From the NCBI RefSeq assembly GCF_017539065.1, contig NZ_JAFYHP010000015.1, forward strand, positions 1 to 64,000: 64,000 nucleotides of DNA, read 5' to 3'. The stretch is from Methanobrevibacter sp. (lineage in GTDB: Archaea; Methanobacteriota; Methanobacteria; Methanobacteriales; Methanobacteriaceae). Position 1 is the first letter of the stretch; each line of letters begins with the position of its first letter. A program made the translations under genes and the position numbers. The notes under the pieces were generated by a model. It was not told the DNA's origin. It worked only from the letters and a program-made list of their open reading frames with translations, and made no database searches. Shown here piece after piece: positions 35,792-46,719 of this stretch.

Positions 35792-36217
35792 TTAATGAAC
35801 TATGAGTACTGCGCACTTTGCTGAGTTGACAACTTTATCTGCGACACTACCCATAATAAATCTATCGAAGCCAGATTTACCAGAACTACCCATTACTATT
35901 AAGTCAACAGCTTCTTCTTTTGCAACTTCTAAAATTACCTTAGCCGGTGACCCTTCTCTAACCACATGAGTAATTTTTAAATTATCTTCATTTAATTCAT
36001 CAAATTCTTTGAGATATTCTTCAGATTTCTCTTTTAAGATTTGATTTAACTGGTATACTTCATCATCTAATGGGAGTCCAGCAACAAAATTATTTTCTGC
36101 AACGCTCACAGCAGTAATTTCCGCTCCAGTGACTTTGGATAAGAATAATGCATGTCTTTGAGCTTTTTTTGCAAAATCGGAACCGTCAATGGGCACCAAT
36201 ATTTTGTTATACATCAT
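35792..36217 (-). CDS. Universal stress protein (UspA family)
   Basis: 141 residues with the UspA start (YNKILVPIDGSDFAKKAQRH) and the ATP-binding pattern G-x2-G-x9-G-S seen as GSSGKSGFDRFIMGS near the end, so it is of the ATP-binding type. Two consecutive ATGs follow GGGAGAG; the first at 36217 has the better spacing. Separate unit between the CBS protein and the amidohydrolase. Confidence 0.93.
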   Translation of the reverse strand: MMYNKILVPIDGSDFAKKAQRHALFLSKVTGAEITAVSVAENNFVAGLPLDDEVYQLNQILKEKSEEYLKEFDELNEDNLKITHVVREGSPAKVILEVAKEEAVDLIVMGSSGKSGFDRFIMGSVADKVVNSAKCAVLIVH

Positions 36218-36255
36218 CAATCTCTCCCAAGATATGTAGATTTATATCCATGATA

Positions 36256-37410
36256 TTATACATTAACTTTTTTGTTAATGGTATATAATATATTTTTCGT
36301 TTCTATGCGATTACATATATTAAGGTAAGGATTTTTAGAAAAAGATTTTAAAACAATGAATTCGGCAAAATTATCTTCCAGGATTATAGATTTCTGAACA
36401 ATATTGTTAATATCAAATTTACAAACATTGGTTGTTGCCATTTTTACTAAATCACATGGATTGATATAGCGTTTATAGTAAACTGACATGATTTTCAAAC
36501 AGAATTCTAATTCTCTAAACATATTTGGCGAATTAAGCATTACATTATCAGTTCCCAGCAAAGGTTTGATTCCTAAATTGAGCATTTTATTTAAGGGAGC
36601 CACACCAACGTTTAAGGTTGCATTTGCTCTTGGGCACACTACAACATTTTGATTTGAATTAGCTACCTCTTCCAAATCATTGGACTTGGGATTTGTTAGA
36701 TGAACCAACTGACTAAAATTGCTTTTAACACCTTTAGCAATTTCTGTGCTGTTACTATTATTTAAAGACTCGATTTGATTAGATTCGGATTCCGCAACAT
36801 GGATTGATGAAATCTTATCCTGTTTACTGCATTCTTCAACAATCAAATCGGCAACTTCTGTTGTGATTTCACCAAAACCGCTTGGTGCAATACCGTCAGC
36901 CACCTTTAAAAGTTTCCTGATAGCAACTTTAACTTTGCTTAAATCCGGATCCTCACCATAAAAGCTGTCATCACGACCCAATATTATCGGTTTGATTGGA
37001 AGGTCTTTTGAAGCTTCTTTCAAGAGTTTGACTCCTTTAATTCCACCTTCCCTATAGTCGATGAAATGGGTTGTGCCTGAGTCAATCATGTCCTGCATTG
37101 ATTGTCTCATTGCTTCAATTAACTCATCATCGGAAGCGTTTGATATGGCAACATGTTTAACGCCATTCGGAGGTCTGACCATTTCACTTAATGAGAGGCC
37201 ATAACCTTCATCTTTAATAATTGAATCACCAATATGGGTGTGGCCATTAATAAAAGAAGGGCAAACTATAGCGCCATCTACATCAATTATTTTACCCTCT
37301 TTAGCTTCTTTTGAAATTTCGATTATTTTGCCGTCATCTACAACAATATTTTCGCGAGCGGCAACTAAATCTTGGCCTTTTAATATAATTCCATTTGATA
37401 TAGTAAACAT
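36256..37410 (-). CDS. Amidohydrolase-superfamily protein (deaminase-like)
   Basis: 384 residues. The N-terminal beta part (DDGKIIEISKEAKEGKIIDV) leads to the first metal motif INGHTHIGD near 55, a His in SIHVAESES near 205, a further His in SQLVHLTNP, and the Asp in LLGTDNVMLNSP near 305. The arrangement resembles the cytosine deaminase / chlorohydrolase branch. The substrate is not known. The C-terminal ~45 residues are diverged. Confidence 0.85.
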   Translation of the reverse strand: MFTISNGIILKGQDLVAARENIVVDDGKIIEISKEAKEGKIIDVDGAIVCPSFINGHTHIGDSIIKDEGYGLSLSEMVRPPNGVKHVAISNASDDELIEAMRQSMQDMIDSGTTHFIDYREGGIKGVKLLKEASKDLPIKPIILGRDDSFYGEDPDLSKVKVAIRKLLKVADGIAPSGFGEITTEVADLIVEECSKQDKISSIHVAESESNQIESLNNSNSTEIAKGVKSNFSQLVHLTNPKSNDLEEVANSNQNVVVCPRANATLNVGVAPLNKMLNLGIKPLLGTDNVMLNSPNMFRELEFCLKIMSVYYKRYINPCDLVKMATTNVCKFDINNIVQKSIILEDNFAEFIVLKSFSKNPYLNICNRIETKNILYTINKKVNV

Positions 37411-37539
37411 TAAAATAAACTCTAATTTTTTTAATTAAAATAATTTATCATTACATTTATTTAATCGAAAAACCATATTATAAATCAACAATCGTGAAAA
37501 ATTGATTTGCGATAATATTTTTCTTTTTAAACCATCAAG

Positions 37540-38133
37540 GTGATTCCTATTAACTCTCAAGAAATAAGATACTTCTACAGGAACATTGTAAAAACTGGCG
37601 ATGTATACAGGGTTAAATATAATAATAAAGACTATGGAGAGTTTAGAAAATTATCTGATGCATTATATGAAAGGGATGCGCTATTTTTTTGTAATTTCGA
37701 TTATGATTTGCTAGTCGAATGTGATCTTGAAAACAAATATGAGAATATGGAATTGCCACCATTTCCCGAAAAACGACCAAAAGGTAGAATTAAGGGAACT
37801 ACATTTAACAAAAAAGAAAGGGAAGGAGAAATTCTATTTAATCATAAAATTCGTAAATTTTACATTCAGAAAGGTGATGAAATAATCGGCCATTACGATA
37901 CCATGACCGAAGCATTCTATTATAAAAAATTATTGATGGACAACAATTGGGATAAAAATGTCTTAAAAACAAATATTACTCAAAAAATCGAAGTCAACAT
38001 TGTCATTGATCCAACTAAGAGATATAAAGTTCAATTAAATTACTGTCCTAATTGTAGAAGCAAATTAAAAATCGGCGTGGAAGAATGTCCTTCCTGCGGT
38101 ATTAATATTAAAGATTATTTGTTTAATAATTAA
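37540..38133 (+). CDS. Protein with C-terminal zinc ribbon, unknown function
   Basis: 197 residues as annotated from GTG. Two similar blocks with tyrosine- and lysine-rich stretches occupy the front (near 15-50 and 100-135), and a four-cysteine zinc ribbon closes it (YCPNCRSKLKIGVEECPSCG). The middle has a basic KRPKGRIKG linker, suggesting nucleic-acid contact or an integrase-type AP2-like N-terminal repeat. The GTG at 37540 lies inside a GGTGATTCC ribosome site; ATT at 37549 has the right spacing, and no ATG is near. Confidence 0.6.
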   Translation: MIPINSQEIRYFYRNIVKTGDVYRVKYNNKDYGEFRKLSDALYERDALFFCNFDYDLLVECDLENKYENMELPPFPEKRPKGRIKGTTFNKKEREGEILFNHKIRKFYIQKGDEIIGHYDTMTEAFYYKKLLMDNNWDKNVLKTNITQKIEVNIVIDPTKRYKVQLNYCPNCRSKLKIGVEECPSCGINIKDYLFNN

Positions 38134-38143
38134 AAAAAGGATA

Positions 38144-38159
38144 GAGAATAATTATTCTC
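38144..38159. terminator. Palindrome at convergent gene ends
   Basis: GAGAATAATTATTCTC at 38144-38159 is a perfect 16-base palindrome overlapping the carB stop codon, with an A-run before it that reads as a T-run for the minus strand. Probably a terminator for carB. Confidence 0.45.
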
Positions 38160-41100
38160 CATCTACATATTCATTTAAAGATTTTACATTGATTTCATTA
38201 TTTTGAACGGCTGCAATAGCATTTAAAACCGCTCTTGCACCAGCTAATGTGGTAACATAAGGTATACCAAGTTCAATAGCTAAACGTCTAATGATATAAC
38301 CGTCTTTCGCAGATTGTTTACCTTCAGAAGTGTTAATAATCAAATCAACCTCTTTGTCTAAAATAGCATCCCTGATGTTAGGTGACCCCTGTGATACTTT
38401 TAAGACTTTTTCAACTGAATCAAGGCCGGTTGCATCTCCAGTGCCTGAGGTTGCCATAATCTTAAATCCTAAATTAGCTGCTTTTTCTGCAATAGGTCTG
38501 ATTTTTTTCTTATCGGATTCTTTAACGCTAATGAATATTTTACCTTCTTTAGGCAATTCCATACCTGCTGAAAGCTGTGATTTGTAAAATGCCATTCCAT
38601 AACTTTCATCAATACCGATACTTTCCCCTGTTGATTTCATTTCAGGTCCGAGTACAGTATCGGATTCCGGCAATTTCAAGAATGGGAATACTGATTCTTT
38701 TACAGCAACATGGTCTATTTTAACTTCTTTGGTCAAACCGAAGTCTTTTAATTTTGCCCCATTCATAATCCATGTGGCCACTTTTGCAAGAGGCACGCCG
38801 ATGGCTTTACTTACAAATGGTACTGTCCTACTTGCACGCGGGTTTGCTTCAATAATGTAAACCATTTCCTCATCAAGTTTTACTGCATACTGAATGTTCA
38901 TTAAACCTTTAACATCTAATTCTAAAGCTAGTTTTCTTGAATTTTCACGAATTGTGTCTAGAATATGTTTCGGAAGTGTTTGAGGAGGTATTACGCATGC
39001 TGAATCTCCTGAATGAACACCTGCTTCTTCAATGTGTTCCATGATTCCTGCAATGAATACGTCGTCGCCATCGCATAAAAGGTCCACATCAAGCTCGATT
39101 GCATCTTCCAGGAATTTGTCCACTAAGATTGGATGATCCGGTGAGACCTTTACGGCTTCCTTCATATATTCCTCAAGTTCATTCATATCATAAACAATTT
39201 CCATTGCCCTTCCACCGATTACATATGATGGACGTACAAGGACTGGGAATGTGATTCTTTCTGCAATTTCTTTTGCTTCCTCGAATGAATTTGCTGTTCC
39301 GTATGGGGCTTGGTGAATATGGAGTTTTTCTAATAACTCTGCAAATAATTCACGGTCTTCTACTCTATCAATACTATCATATGAGGTTCCCCATATCTTT
39401 ACACCTGCATTAGCTAATGGTACTGCAAGGTTAATTGATGTTTGACCACCGAATTGTACAATAACTCCATCAGGTTTTTCTTGTTCGATGACTCCCATCA
39501 CATCTTCAAATGTCAATGGTTCAAAGAACAATTTATCTGAAATGTCATAATCTGTACTTACGGTTTCCGGGTTGTTGTTGATTAATATTGTTTCTATTCC
39601 GTCTTCTTTTAAAGCTAAAGAAGAGTGTACACAACAGTAATCAAATTCAATACCTTGACCTATTCTGATTGGTCCTGCACCTAAAATTACAACTTTTTTC
39701 TTATTGGTAGACACCAGCTCATTACCTTCATCATAACTACTGTAGTAATAAGGAGTTTTTGCCTCAAATTCAGCAGCACAAGTATCTACCATTTTATATG
39801 ATTGTTTAATATTGTATCTTGAAAGTAAGTTTCTAATATATTCTTCAGTTTGGCCAGATAAATCTGCTAAACGTTTATTGGAACAACCGATTTGTTTTGC
39901 TTTTCTTAAAAACTCTTCGTCATTTAGTTTTTCAGCAGTTACGCTGTTTTCAAAGTTTACGATATTTCTGATTTTGTATAAGAAGAAATTATCGATTTTG
40001 GTTAGTTCTCTGATTTTATCAATATCCATTCCATCCTTAATTGCGGAATAGATTTGGAAGTAAATCAAATCTGTCGGATTGGCCAAATCCTCTTCTGTGT
40101 ATTCTACATATTCAAATCCGTCAAAGCCCATATCAAGTGATCTTAATGCTTTTTGGAATGCTTCTTCAAAGGTTCTTCCGATAGCCATTACTTCACCTGT
40201 CGCTTTCATTTGAACTCCCACTTGACGGCTGATTCCTTTAAATTTGTCAAACGGCCATCTTGGGATTTTAATAACCACATAATCGATGGCAGGTTCAAAA
40301 GAAGCAGGGGTTTCTTTTGTAATGTCGTTTTTAATTTCATCTAAAGTTAAACCTAATGCCACTTTTGATGAAATTTTAGCGATCGGATAACCTGTTGCTT
40401 TTGATGCAAGTGCACTACTTCTTGATACACGCGGATTCACTTCAATTACTTTATATTCATCATTTTCAGGGTTTAAAGCAAACTGAATGTTACATCCACC
40501 GCGGATTCCTAATGCTCTGATAATCTTAATTGATGCGTCACGCATTTTTTGAATTGTCTCATCGCATAAACATTGAATAGGGGCAACTACGACACTGTCT
40601 CCTGTGTGAATACCCATCGGATCTATGTTTTCCATTGTACATACGATGATACAGGTGTCTTCCTTATCCCTCATTACTTCAAATTCTATTTCTTTCCATC
40701 CGAGAACAGATTCGTCAATTAGAACTTGGTTAATGAAACTCATGTCCAATCCGTGATTTGCAATCTCAATTAATTCTTCCTCGTTGTGGGCAATTCCCCC
40801 ACCGGTTCCCCCTAAGGTGAAAGCCGGTCTGACAATTACCGGATAACCGATATCTTCAACCGCTTTAAGTGCATCTTCAACACTTTCAACAGCCTGACAT
40901 TTCGGAATCTCCTCTCCGATTTGTTCCATAAGGTTTGCGAATAAGTCACGGTCTTCCACATCTTTAATAGTTTGAACATCAGACCCTATGACTTTAATTC
41001 CTTCAAGTAATCCTAAATCTCCAAGTCCGGTTGCAATATTTAATCCGGTTTGTCCGCCCATGGTTGGTAAAATAGCATCAATATCTTCTTCTTCAATAAT

Positions 41101-41328
41101 TTTTGCAACAACTTCTGGAGTTAATGGTTCAGTATAAACAGTATCGGCCATCCCTAAATCAGTTTGAATAGTAGCAGGATTACTGTTAACGAGTACTGTT
41201 TCAATACCTTCTTCTCTTAGTGATTTACATGCTTGTGAACCGGAATAATCGAACTCAGCAGCTTGTCCGATTTGAATTGGTCCGGAACCAATAATCAATA
41301 CTTTTTTAATATCTTTATCAACTGGCAT
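38152..41328 (-). CDS. carB: Carbamoyl-phosphate synthase large subunit
   Basis: Makes carbamoyl phosphate from bicarbonate, ammonia from CarA and two ATP, for pyrimidine and arginine synthesis. At 1058 residues it is one unsplit chain, unlike some archaea where it is in two pieces. It has two homologous ATP-grasp halves (both with GSGPIQIGQ or GAGPIRIGQ near the start), an oligomerisation region near 400-550, and a C-terminal MGS-like allosteric domain from about 940. It follows carA by 14 bases with a GAGGGAT site. Confidence 0.98.
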   Translation of the reverse strand: MPVDKDIKKVLIIGSGPIQIGQAAEFDYSGSQACKSLREEGIETVLVNSNPATIQTDLGMADTVYTEPLTPEVVAKIIEEEDIDAILPTMGGQTGLNIATGLGDLGLLEGIKVIGSDVQTIKDVEDRDLFANLMEQIGEEIPKCQAVESVEDALKAVEDIGYPVIVRPAFTLGGTGGGIAHNEEELIEIANHGLDMSFINQVLIDESVLGWKEIEFEVMRDKEDTCIIVCTMENIDPMGIHTGDSVVVAPIQCLCDETIQKMRDASIKIIRALGIRGGCNIQFALNPENDEYKVIEVNPRVSRSSALASKATGYPIAKISSKVALGLTLDEIKNDITKETPASFEPAIDYVVIKIPRWPFDKFKGISRQVGVQMKATGEVMAIGRTFEEAFQKALRSLDMGFDGFEYVEYTEEDLANPTDLIYFQIYSAIKDGMDIDKIRELTKIDNFFLYKIRNIVNFENSVTAEKLNDEEFLRKAKQIGCSNKRLADLSGQTEEYIRNLLSRYNIKQSYKMVDTCAAEFEAKTPYYYSSYDEGNELVSTNKKKVVILGAGPIRIGQGIEFDYCCVHSSLALKEDGIETILINNNPETVSTDYDISDKLFFEPLTFEDVMGVIEQEKPDGVIVQFGGQTSINLAVPLANAGVKIWGTSYDSIDRVEDRELFAELLEKLHIHQAPYGTANSFEEAKEIAERITFPVLVRPSYVIGGRAMEIVYDMNELEEYMKEAVKVSPDHPILVDKFLEDAIELDVDLLCDGDDVFIAGIMEHIEEAGVHSGDSACVIPPQTLPKHILDTIRENSRKLALELDVKGLMNIQYAVKLDEEMVYIIEANPRASRTVPFVSKAIGVPLAKVATWIMNGAKLKDFGLTKEVKIDHVAVKESVFPFLKLPESDTVLGPEMKSTGESIGIDESYGMAFYKSQLSAGMELPKEGKIFISVKESDKKKIRPIAEKAANLGFKIMATSGTGDATGLDSVEKVLKVSQGSPNIRDAILDKEVDLIINTSEGKQSAKDGYIIRRLAIELGIPYVTTLAGARAVLNAIAAVQNNEINVKSLNEYVDGE

Positions 41329-41342
41329 ATGTAATCCCTCTT

Positions 41343-42425
41343 TTAATAATCATCCATCATTTGGTTAAATTCGTCAAAAATATGTCTTGTATCATTTGGA
41401 CCGGGTCCCGCTTCAGGGTGGTACTGTATACAATGCAATGGCAATTCTTTATGTGAAATACCTTCAGGTGTTCCATCATTCAAGTTGATTTGGGTTAAAA
41501 CTAAATCAGTTTCTTTAAGTGATTCCTTATCAATTGTGAAACCATGATTTTGTGATGTGATAAATACTTTTCCAGTATTTAAATCTTTAACTGGTTGATT
41601 TTCACCACGGTGCCCAAATTTCATTTTATATGATCTTGCTCCGAATGATTTTGCAATCAATTGTTGACCCATACAAATTCCAAATATTGGCAATCTGTTT
41701 GATAATTTTTTCATGGTCTCAATGGTTTCGGATACCCTATCCGGGTTTCCAGGCCCTGATGTAATCATTAATCCTGAAGGGGAGTAATCTAAAATAGTCT
41801 TATAATCAGTATCATATGGGAATAAGATAACGCCAATGTCTCTTTCTAAAAATGAGTTAATAATATTCTTTTTAACACCGCAATCAATTAAAGCAACTTT
41901 TTTATCGGCATCTTCATTGAAAATTTTAATTTCCTTTGTAGAAACTAACGGCACAACATCCACATCTTCAATACTAGGTTGTGAGCGAGCCATTTCTAAA
42001 AGTTTATCATCGTCAATATCTTCAGTTGTAATAGCTGCTTTAAGTGAACCTCTTTCTCTGATTTTTAATGTTAAATCACGAGTGTCGATTCCGCTTATTC
42101 CAGGGGTTTTAAATTCAGTTAAAAATTCATCTAATGTTTTTTGAGGTCCGAAATTAGAAAGTTCACGACAAACCTCACGACAAACAAATCCTTCAACCTG
42201 AACTTTATCAGATTGATACCATTCCTCACTTACCCCATGATTTCCTTCTAAAGGATAAGTGGACATTAATATTTCTCCTTTAAAAGACGGATCGGTTAAA
42301 GATTCAGTGTAACCACCCATACCTGTGGAGAAAACAAGTTCTCCTAATTTGGTGGTCTCATAACCAAATGCTTCACCTTTCAAAACAGTTCCATCTTCCA
42401 AAGCCAATTTAGCTATTTTTACCAT
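41343..42425 (-). CDS. carA: Carbamoyl-phosphate synthase small (glutaminase) subunit
   Basis: 360 residues. The N-terminal CarA domain ([17 protein letters not shown]) is followed by a class I glutamine amidotransferase with the nucleophile Cys in [15 protein letters not shown] near 235 and the His-Glu pair in [10 protein letters not shown] near 340. ATG at 42425 follows GGTGATTGA. The promoter lies in the 200-base AT-rich divergent region shared with the SNF2 helicase. Confidence 0.98.
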   Translation of the reverse strand: MVKIAKLALEDGTVLKGEAFGYETTKLGELVFSTGMGGYTESLTDPSFKGEILMSTYPLEGNHGVSEEWYQSDKVQVEGFVCREVCRELSNFGPQKTLDEFLTEFKTPGISGIDTRDLTLKIRERGSLKAAITTEDIDDDKLLEMARSQPSIEDVDVVPLVSTKEIKIFNEDADKKVALIDCGVKKNIINSFLERDIGVILFPYDTDYKTILDYSPSGLMITSGPGNPDRVSETIETMKKLSNRLPIFGICMGQQLIAKSFGARSYKMKFGHRGENQPVKDLNTGKVFITSQNHGFTIDKESLKETDLVLTQINLNDGTPEGISHKELPLHCIQYHPEAGPGPNDTRHIFDEFNQMMDDY

Positions 42426-42628
42426 TCAATCACCATAATAAGATATAAAAATTTACTATCTTTATTATATTTTATTTTAATATATTATTAAACTTTGTTT
42501 TTTTACAAAATTTTGTAAAAATTCATTCAAATTATTTTGTTAAAAACCTATGAAAAATGAATGAATAAGTAAATTAATATTTGATTAGAAACTAAATTAT
42601 ACACATCGAATTTAAAAGAGAAGTGAAT

Positions 42629-44149
42629 ATGGGCACCAATGTCGAAAAATTAGCTAAAAAACATTTGAAAAATCCGAAAGATTATGCCAGATTTAAAAAA
42701 TTAATCAGACAGACAAATGTTTATAATCCTCCAAAATCATTGACCGGTGAGCTACGGCCCTATCAGAAAATTGGCTATTCATGGCTAGTTCAAAACATCA
42801 GATTTAAATTTGGAAGCATATTGGCTGATGATATGGGTCTTGGAAAAACAATCCAGATACTATCCGCAATATTATATTTTAAAGAAAATAACATATTGGA
42901 AGACGAATCAACATTAATCATTGTGCCTCCAACATTAATACCTAATTGGGAAAATGAAATAAAGAAATTCACTCCGGATTTGACTTATTTTATCTATCAC
43001 GGATCCAACAGGACATTTCCTCTGGAAAACTATGACATAATTTTAACTTCCTATGGAGTTGTGAGGCTTGATTTGGATATGTTCTTAGATAGAACTTGGT
43101 TTTTATGCGTTATTGATGAAGCCCAAAATATTAAAAATCCAAATACCGAGCAAACAAAAGCAATTAAAGAAATTCCTGCTTCAACTAAGGTTGCCCTAAC
43201 AGGTACGCCAATTGAAAATAAATTAATGGATTACTGGTCAATTTTTGATTTTGTAAATAAAGGCTATTTATCAACAAAGGATGACTTTAAACGGAATTAC
43301 GTCATGCCGATTGAAAAATTAGAAGATGAGGAAGTTTTAGAAAACCTGAAAACAATAGCCAAACCCTTTGTTATGAGACGCCTTAAAAGCGATGAAGACA
43401 TTAAAAAAGAATTGCCTGAGAAATTTGTAAATGATATCTACTGCAGCTTAACGAAAAAACAAGTAAAATTATACACAGCGATTTTAGAAGAAATATTCTT
43501 TGATATTGAAAATTCAAAAGGAATCCAAAGAAAAGGAATAATCCTTAAGATATTGACTGCCCTAAAGCAGACCTGCAATCATCCTGCACAGTTTTTAGAC
43601 ATTAAAAATCCTAAAATTTCAGAATCTGGAAAAATGGAATTGCTAATCAATATTTTAGAAAACATTCTTGATAATGATGAAAAGGTGATAATATTTACCC
43701 AGTATGTTGAAATGGGCAAACTCATTCAAGAGTTGGTCTCTAAAAAGTTTAAACAGGAAGTATTATTCTTACACGGTTCACAATCAATGAAAGAAAAAAC
43801 AAGGATTATTGAAACCTTCCAGGAAGATGAAAACTATAAAATATTTGTTGCAACACTTAAAACTGGTGGAACCGGTTTGAATCTGACCGCCGCCAGAAAC
43901 GTGATTCATTACGATTTATGGTGGAACCCCGCTGTGGAAAATCAGGCAACTGACAGGGTGCACCGTATTGGACAGGATAAGGATGTGATGGTATACAGGC
44001 TCATTACAAAAGGAACCCTTGAAGAGGCCATTGATGCAATAAGTAAAAGAAAAGTTGATTTGGCTGAAAAATCAATCAGTAATGATGAAACGTTCCTTAC
44101 CGAAATGACAAACGAAGAGTTAAAAAAGGTTTTAACATTAAGATTATGA
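42629..44149 (+). CDS. SNF2-family helicase-like ATPase (short form)
   Basis: 506 residues containing essentially only the two RecA-like motor domains: DDMGLGKTIQ (motif I, near 70), IDEAQ (motif II), TGTPIENK (motif III), TGGTGLNLT (V) and DRVHRIGQ (VI). Motif II is DEAQ rather than DEAH. Bacterial and archaeal relatives often carry 400-500 extra N-terminal residues; only about 45 precede the motor here, and the upstream 200 bases show no coding remnant. ATG at 42629 is preferred to GTG at 42623. The end overlaps convergent nadC by six bases. Confidence 0.9.
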   Translation: MGTNVEKLAKKHLKNPKDYARFKKLIRQTNVYNPPKSLTGELRPYQKIGYSWLVQNIRFKFGSILADDMGLGKTIQILSAILYFKENNILEDESTLIIVPPTLIPNWENEIKKFTPDLTYFIYHGSNRTFPLENYDIILTSYGVVRLDLDMFLDRTWFLCVIDEAQNIKNPNTEQTKAIKEIPASTKVALTGTPIENKLMDYWSIFDFVNKGYLSTKDDFKRNYVMPIEKLEDEEVLENLKTIAKPFVMRRLKSDEDIKKELPEKFVNDIYCSLTKKQVKLYTAILEEIFFDIENSKGIQRKGIILKILTALKQTCNHPAQFLDIKNPKISESGKMELLINILENILDNDEKVIIFTQYVEMGKLIQELVSKKFKQEVLFLHGSQSMKEKTRIIETFQEDENYKIFVATLKTGGTGLNLTAARNVIHYDLWWNPAVENQATDRVHRIGQDKDVMVYRLITKGTLEEAIDAISKRKVDLAEKSISNDETFLTEMTNEELKKVLTLRL

Positions 44150-44974
44150 TTCTTCAATCTTTAAACTAAAATTTAAACTTCTTGATGAATGTGTCAAAGC
44201 GCCGATTGAAATGATGTCTACGCCTAAGGAAGCATAATCTAAAATTGTTTCATCAGTGATTCCGCCTGAAACTTCAATTAATGAATTTTGACGAACATCT
44301 AATTCTTCGAGTTCATCAAGGACTTCTTTAACCTCATTTGGATTCATATTATCAAGCATGACAATATCCGCACCATTTTTAACACAATCTATTGCATCCT
44401 CTAGTGTTTCTACTTCGATTTCTATTTTATTGGAAAAGCTGGTGTTTTCTTTTGCTTTTAAAAGTGCTTCAAGAGGGGATTTGCATGTAGCAATATGATT
44501 ATCTTTAATCAGAACCATATCATCTAAGCCAAATCTGTGGGGATCTGCTCCTCCAACTTTTAGAGCATATTTGTCAAATTTTCCGATTGCAGGTGAAGTT
44601 TTACGAGTTCCTGCCACTATAACCTCAAAATCTTTAACAATGCCAACATAATGATTGGCTGCAGTTGCGACTCCGCTCATTCTCATAAGCAAGTTTAAAG
44701 CAGTTCTCTCTAAAAGCAAAATAGTCCTTGCATCTCCTTTAAGTGATATTAACACGTCATTATTTGATATTTCAGTCCCATCTTTTAACCAAAAGGTTAC
44801 ATTAACTCCATATTCTTCAAATAACTCCCGGATAACATCAATACCGGCTAAAATACCTTCATCTTTAGATTTGATATGCGCATTTACAATTTTGCCCTCT
44901 TCAACTACTGCATTAGATGTAATGTCTCCAAATCCTTCATCTTCAGCCAGCATATATTCAATAATTTTGTCCAA
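44144..44974 (-). CDS. nadC: Nicotinate-nucleotide pyrophosphorylase (carboxylating)
   Basis: Third enzyme of de novo NAD synthesis: quinolinate plus PRPP to nicotinate mononucleotide. Family blocks: EDEGFGDITSNAV at the front, ERTALNLLMRMSGVAT near 85, AGTRKTSPAIGKFDKYAL near 115, GGADPHRFGLDDMVLIKDNH near 135, EVETLEDA and the late ISIGALTHSSRSLNFSLKI. I take TTG at 44974, three bases after GGTGAT, giving 276 residues, the normal length; longer starts reach across the promoter of the divergent RNase Z gene. Confidence 0.96.
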   Translation of the reverse strand: MDKIIEYMLAEDEGFGDITSNAVVEEGKIVNAHIKSKDEGILAGIDVIRELFEEYGVNVTFWLKDGTEISNNDVLISLKGDARTILLLERTALNLLMRMSGVATAANHYVGIVKDFEVIVAGTRKTSPAIGKFDKYALKVGGADPHRFGLDDMVLIKDNHIATCKSPLEALLKAKENTSFSNKIEIEVETLEDAIDCVKNGADIVMLDNMNPNEVKEVLDELEELDVRQNSLIEVSGGITDETILDYASLGVDIISIGALTHSSRSLNFSLKIEES

Positions 44975-45043
44975 AAAATCACCTAAATTATTTAATATTA
45001 TTATGAATATATAGTAATTCATAAATATAAAAGTGATTACATT

Positions 45044-45946
45044 ATGCAAATAACATTTTTAGGAACTTCGTCCGCAGTTCACTCAAATGAGAGAAATCAT
45101 CCATCGATTGCCATTAAGGCATTTGGTGAGACTATATTATTTGATTGTGGTGAAGCAACTCAAAAGCAAATGATTTCAAGCAATATTAGTCCCATGAAAG
45201 TATCTAAAATATTTATAACCCATTATCATGGGGACCACATTTTAGGCCTTCCGGGACTCCTGCAATCAATGAGTTTGAACGGCAGAGAAACTACATTAAC
45301 GATTTATGGTCCAAAAGGATTGGATAAAGTTAAAAATGCCATTTATTCTTTAGGTTACTGTGCAATTGAATATCCTGTCGAATTTATCGAAATAGATTCG
45401 GGAATAATTGAAGATAATGAAGAATATTTTATCCAAGCTGAAAGAGTTAGGCATAATGTTCCCACATTAGCTTATTCGATTGAAGAAAAGAAAAAACCTA
45501 GATTCTTAAGAGAAAAAGCAATTGAATTGGGCGTTCCTGTGGGTCCTGCTTTCGGACGTTTGCATAATGGTGAGGAAGTTGAAATTGATGGGAAAATCAT
45601 TAAACCTGAGCAAGTGCTTGGAGAACCTAGAAAAGGAGCCAAAATTACTTATTCCGGGGACACCAAACCTTGTGAAGAAATGATTATGCTTGCTCGCGAT
45701 TCGACATTACTCATACACGAGTCAACATTTGTCGAAGAGGACAAACTTAATGCAGAAGAACATGCCCACTCCACTTCTGTTGATGCGGCATATGTCGCTC
45801 GAGAATCGAATAGTAAAAAGTTGATTTTGACTCATATAAGTTCAAGATATACAAAAGAATATGAAGAAAAAATGTTGAATGAAGCCCGTGAAGTCTTTGA
45901 AAATACTGAATTAGCTTATGATTTATTAGAAATAGAAGTTAAATGA
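45044..45946 (+). CDS. rnz: Ribonuclease Z
   Basis: 300 residues of the tRNA 3'-processing endonuclease, cutting after the discriminator base. The metallo-beta-lactamase motifs are ITHYHGDHILGLPG near 63, SGDTKPC near 205 and HSTSVDAAYVA near 245, with a late ILTHISSRY. The exosite region for tRNA binding lies around 150-185. ATG follows an AGTGAT site. First gene of rnz-mscS-nadA. Confidence 0.96.
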   Translation: MQITFLGTSSAVHSNERNHPSIAIKAFGETILFDCGEATQKQMISSNISPMKVSKIFITHYHGDHILGLPGLLQSMSLNGRETTLTIYGPKGLDKVKNAIYSLGYCAIEYPVEFIEIDSGIIEDNEEYFIQAERVRHNVPTLAYSIEEKKKPRFLREKAIELGVPVGPAFGRLHNGEEVEIDGKIIKPEQVLGEPRKGAKITYSGDTKPCEEMIMLARDSTLLIHESTFVEEDKLNAEEHAHSTSVDAAYVARESNSKKLILTHISSRYTKEYEEKMLNEAREVFENTELAYDLLEIEVK

Positions 45947-46719
45947 TTTATATGAATTTTACAATATTTAATGAACCGACAACAACATTGATTTATATTT
46001 TTGCCATTATAATAATTGCATTTATTTTAACTAGAGTAATTGCGTTTTTAATGAATAAAATGAATAGATTCAAAAAGGATATGACCGCAATCTATCTTAT
46101 TAGAGATATTATCGATTATGTAATCTATTTTATAGCATTAATGACAATCTTACAATTCTTCGGAATTAATCTTGCGGGAACTCTATTGAGTTTGGGTATT
46201 GTAGGTATTGCTGTGAGTTTTGCGGCAAAGGACATTATTTCAAACCTATTTTCAGGAATCATATTAATTTTAGGCAGAAGTATTAAAGTTGGAGATACTC
46301 TTGAGATAAACAATAAAAAAGGCTTTGTTGAAAAGATTTCACTTAGATCAACTGTAATTGTTGATGATATTGGAGTGAGAAATGTTGTTCCAAATTCAAC
46401 ATTGACAAATAATGTTTATTCAAAATTTAAAAATCCTGAAAAGTATAGAGTCGACATCATCACTGGATTAGCATTGGATAAGGATATTGAAGATTTTAAG
46501 GAGTATATTATTAAAAAAATGGAAAGCTATCAAGATATAGCTAAAACTCCTAACCCTCAAGTTTTTGCTAAGGAAATTTCCTTTGAAGAAAGCAAGTTAA
46601 AAGTATCCTTTTGGGTAAATAATTTTAATGACAAAGATAAATATAAAATAATAATCACAAACGATATCAGAAAATATGTACAACAAGGTGGAAACAATGA
46701 GCAATACAATTCAAGATGA
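45943..46719 (+). CDS. MscS-type small mechanosensitive channel
   Basis: 258 residues with three membrane helices (about 10-30, 48-72 and 80-115). The pore helix segment GIVGIAVSFAAKDIISNLFS and the ILGRSIKVGDTLEI turn into the beta domain are classical. Releases solutes on osmotic downshock. Its ATG overlaps the rnz stop; a second ATG at 45952 is an equal candidate. Its 3' end overlaps nadA by 23 bases. Confidence 0.92.
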   Translation: MIYMNFTIFNEPTTTLIYIFAIIIIAFILTRVIAFLMNKMNRFKKDMTAIYLIRDIIDYVIYFIALMTILQFFGINLAGTLLSLGIVGIAVSFAAKDIISNLFSGIILILGRSIKVGDTLEINNKKGFVEKISLRSTVIVDDIGVRNVVPNSTLTNNVYSKFKNPEKYRVDIITGLALDKDIEDFKEYIIKKMESYQDIAKTPNPQVFAKEISFEESKLKVSFWVNNFNDKDKYKIIITNDIRKYVQQGGNNEQYNSR

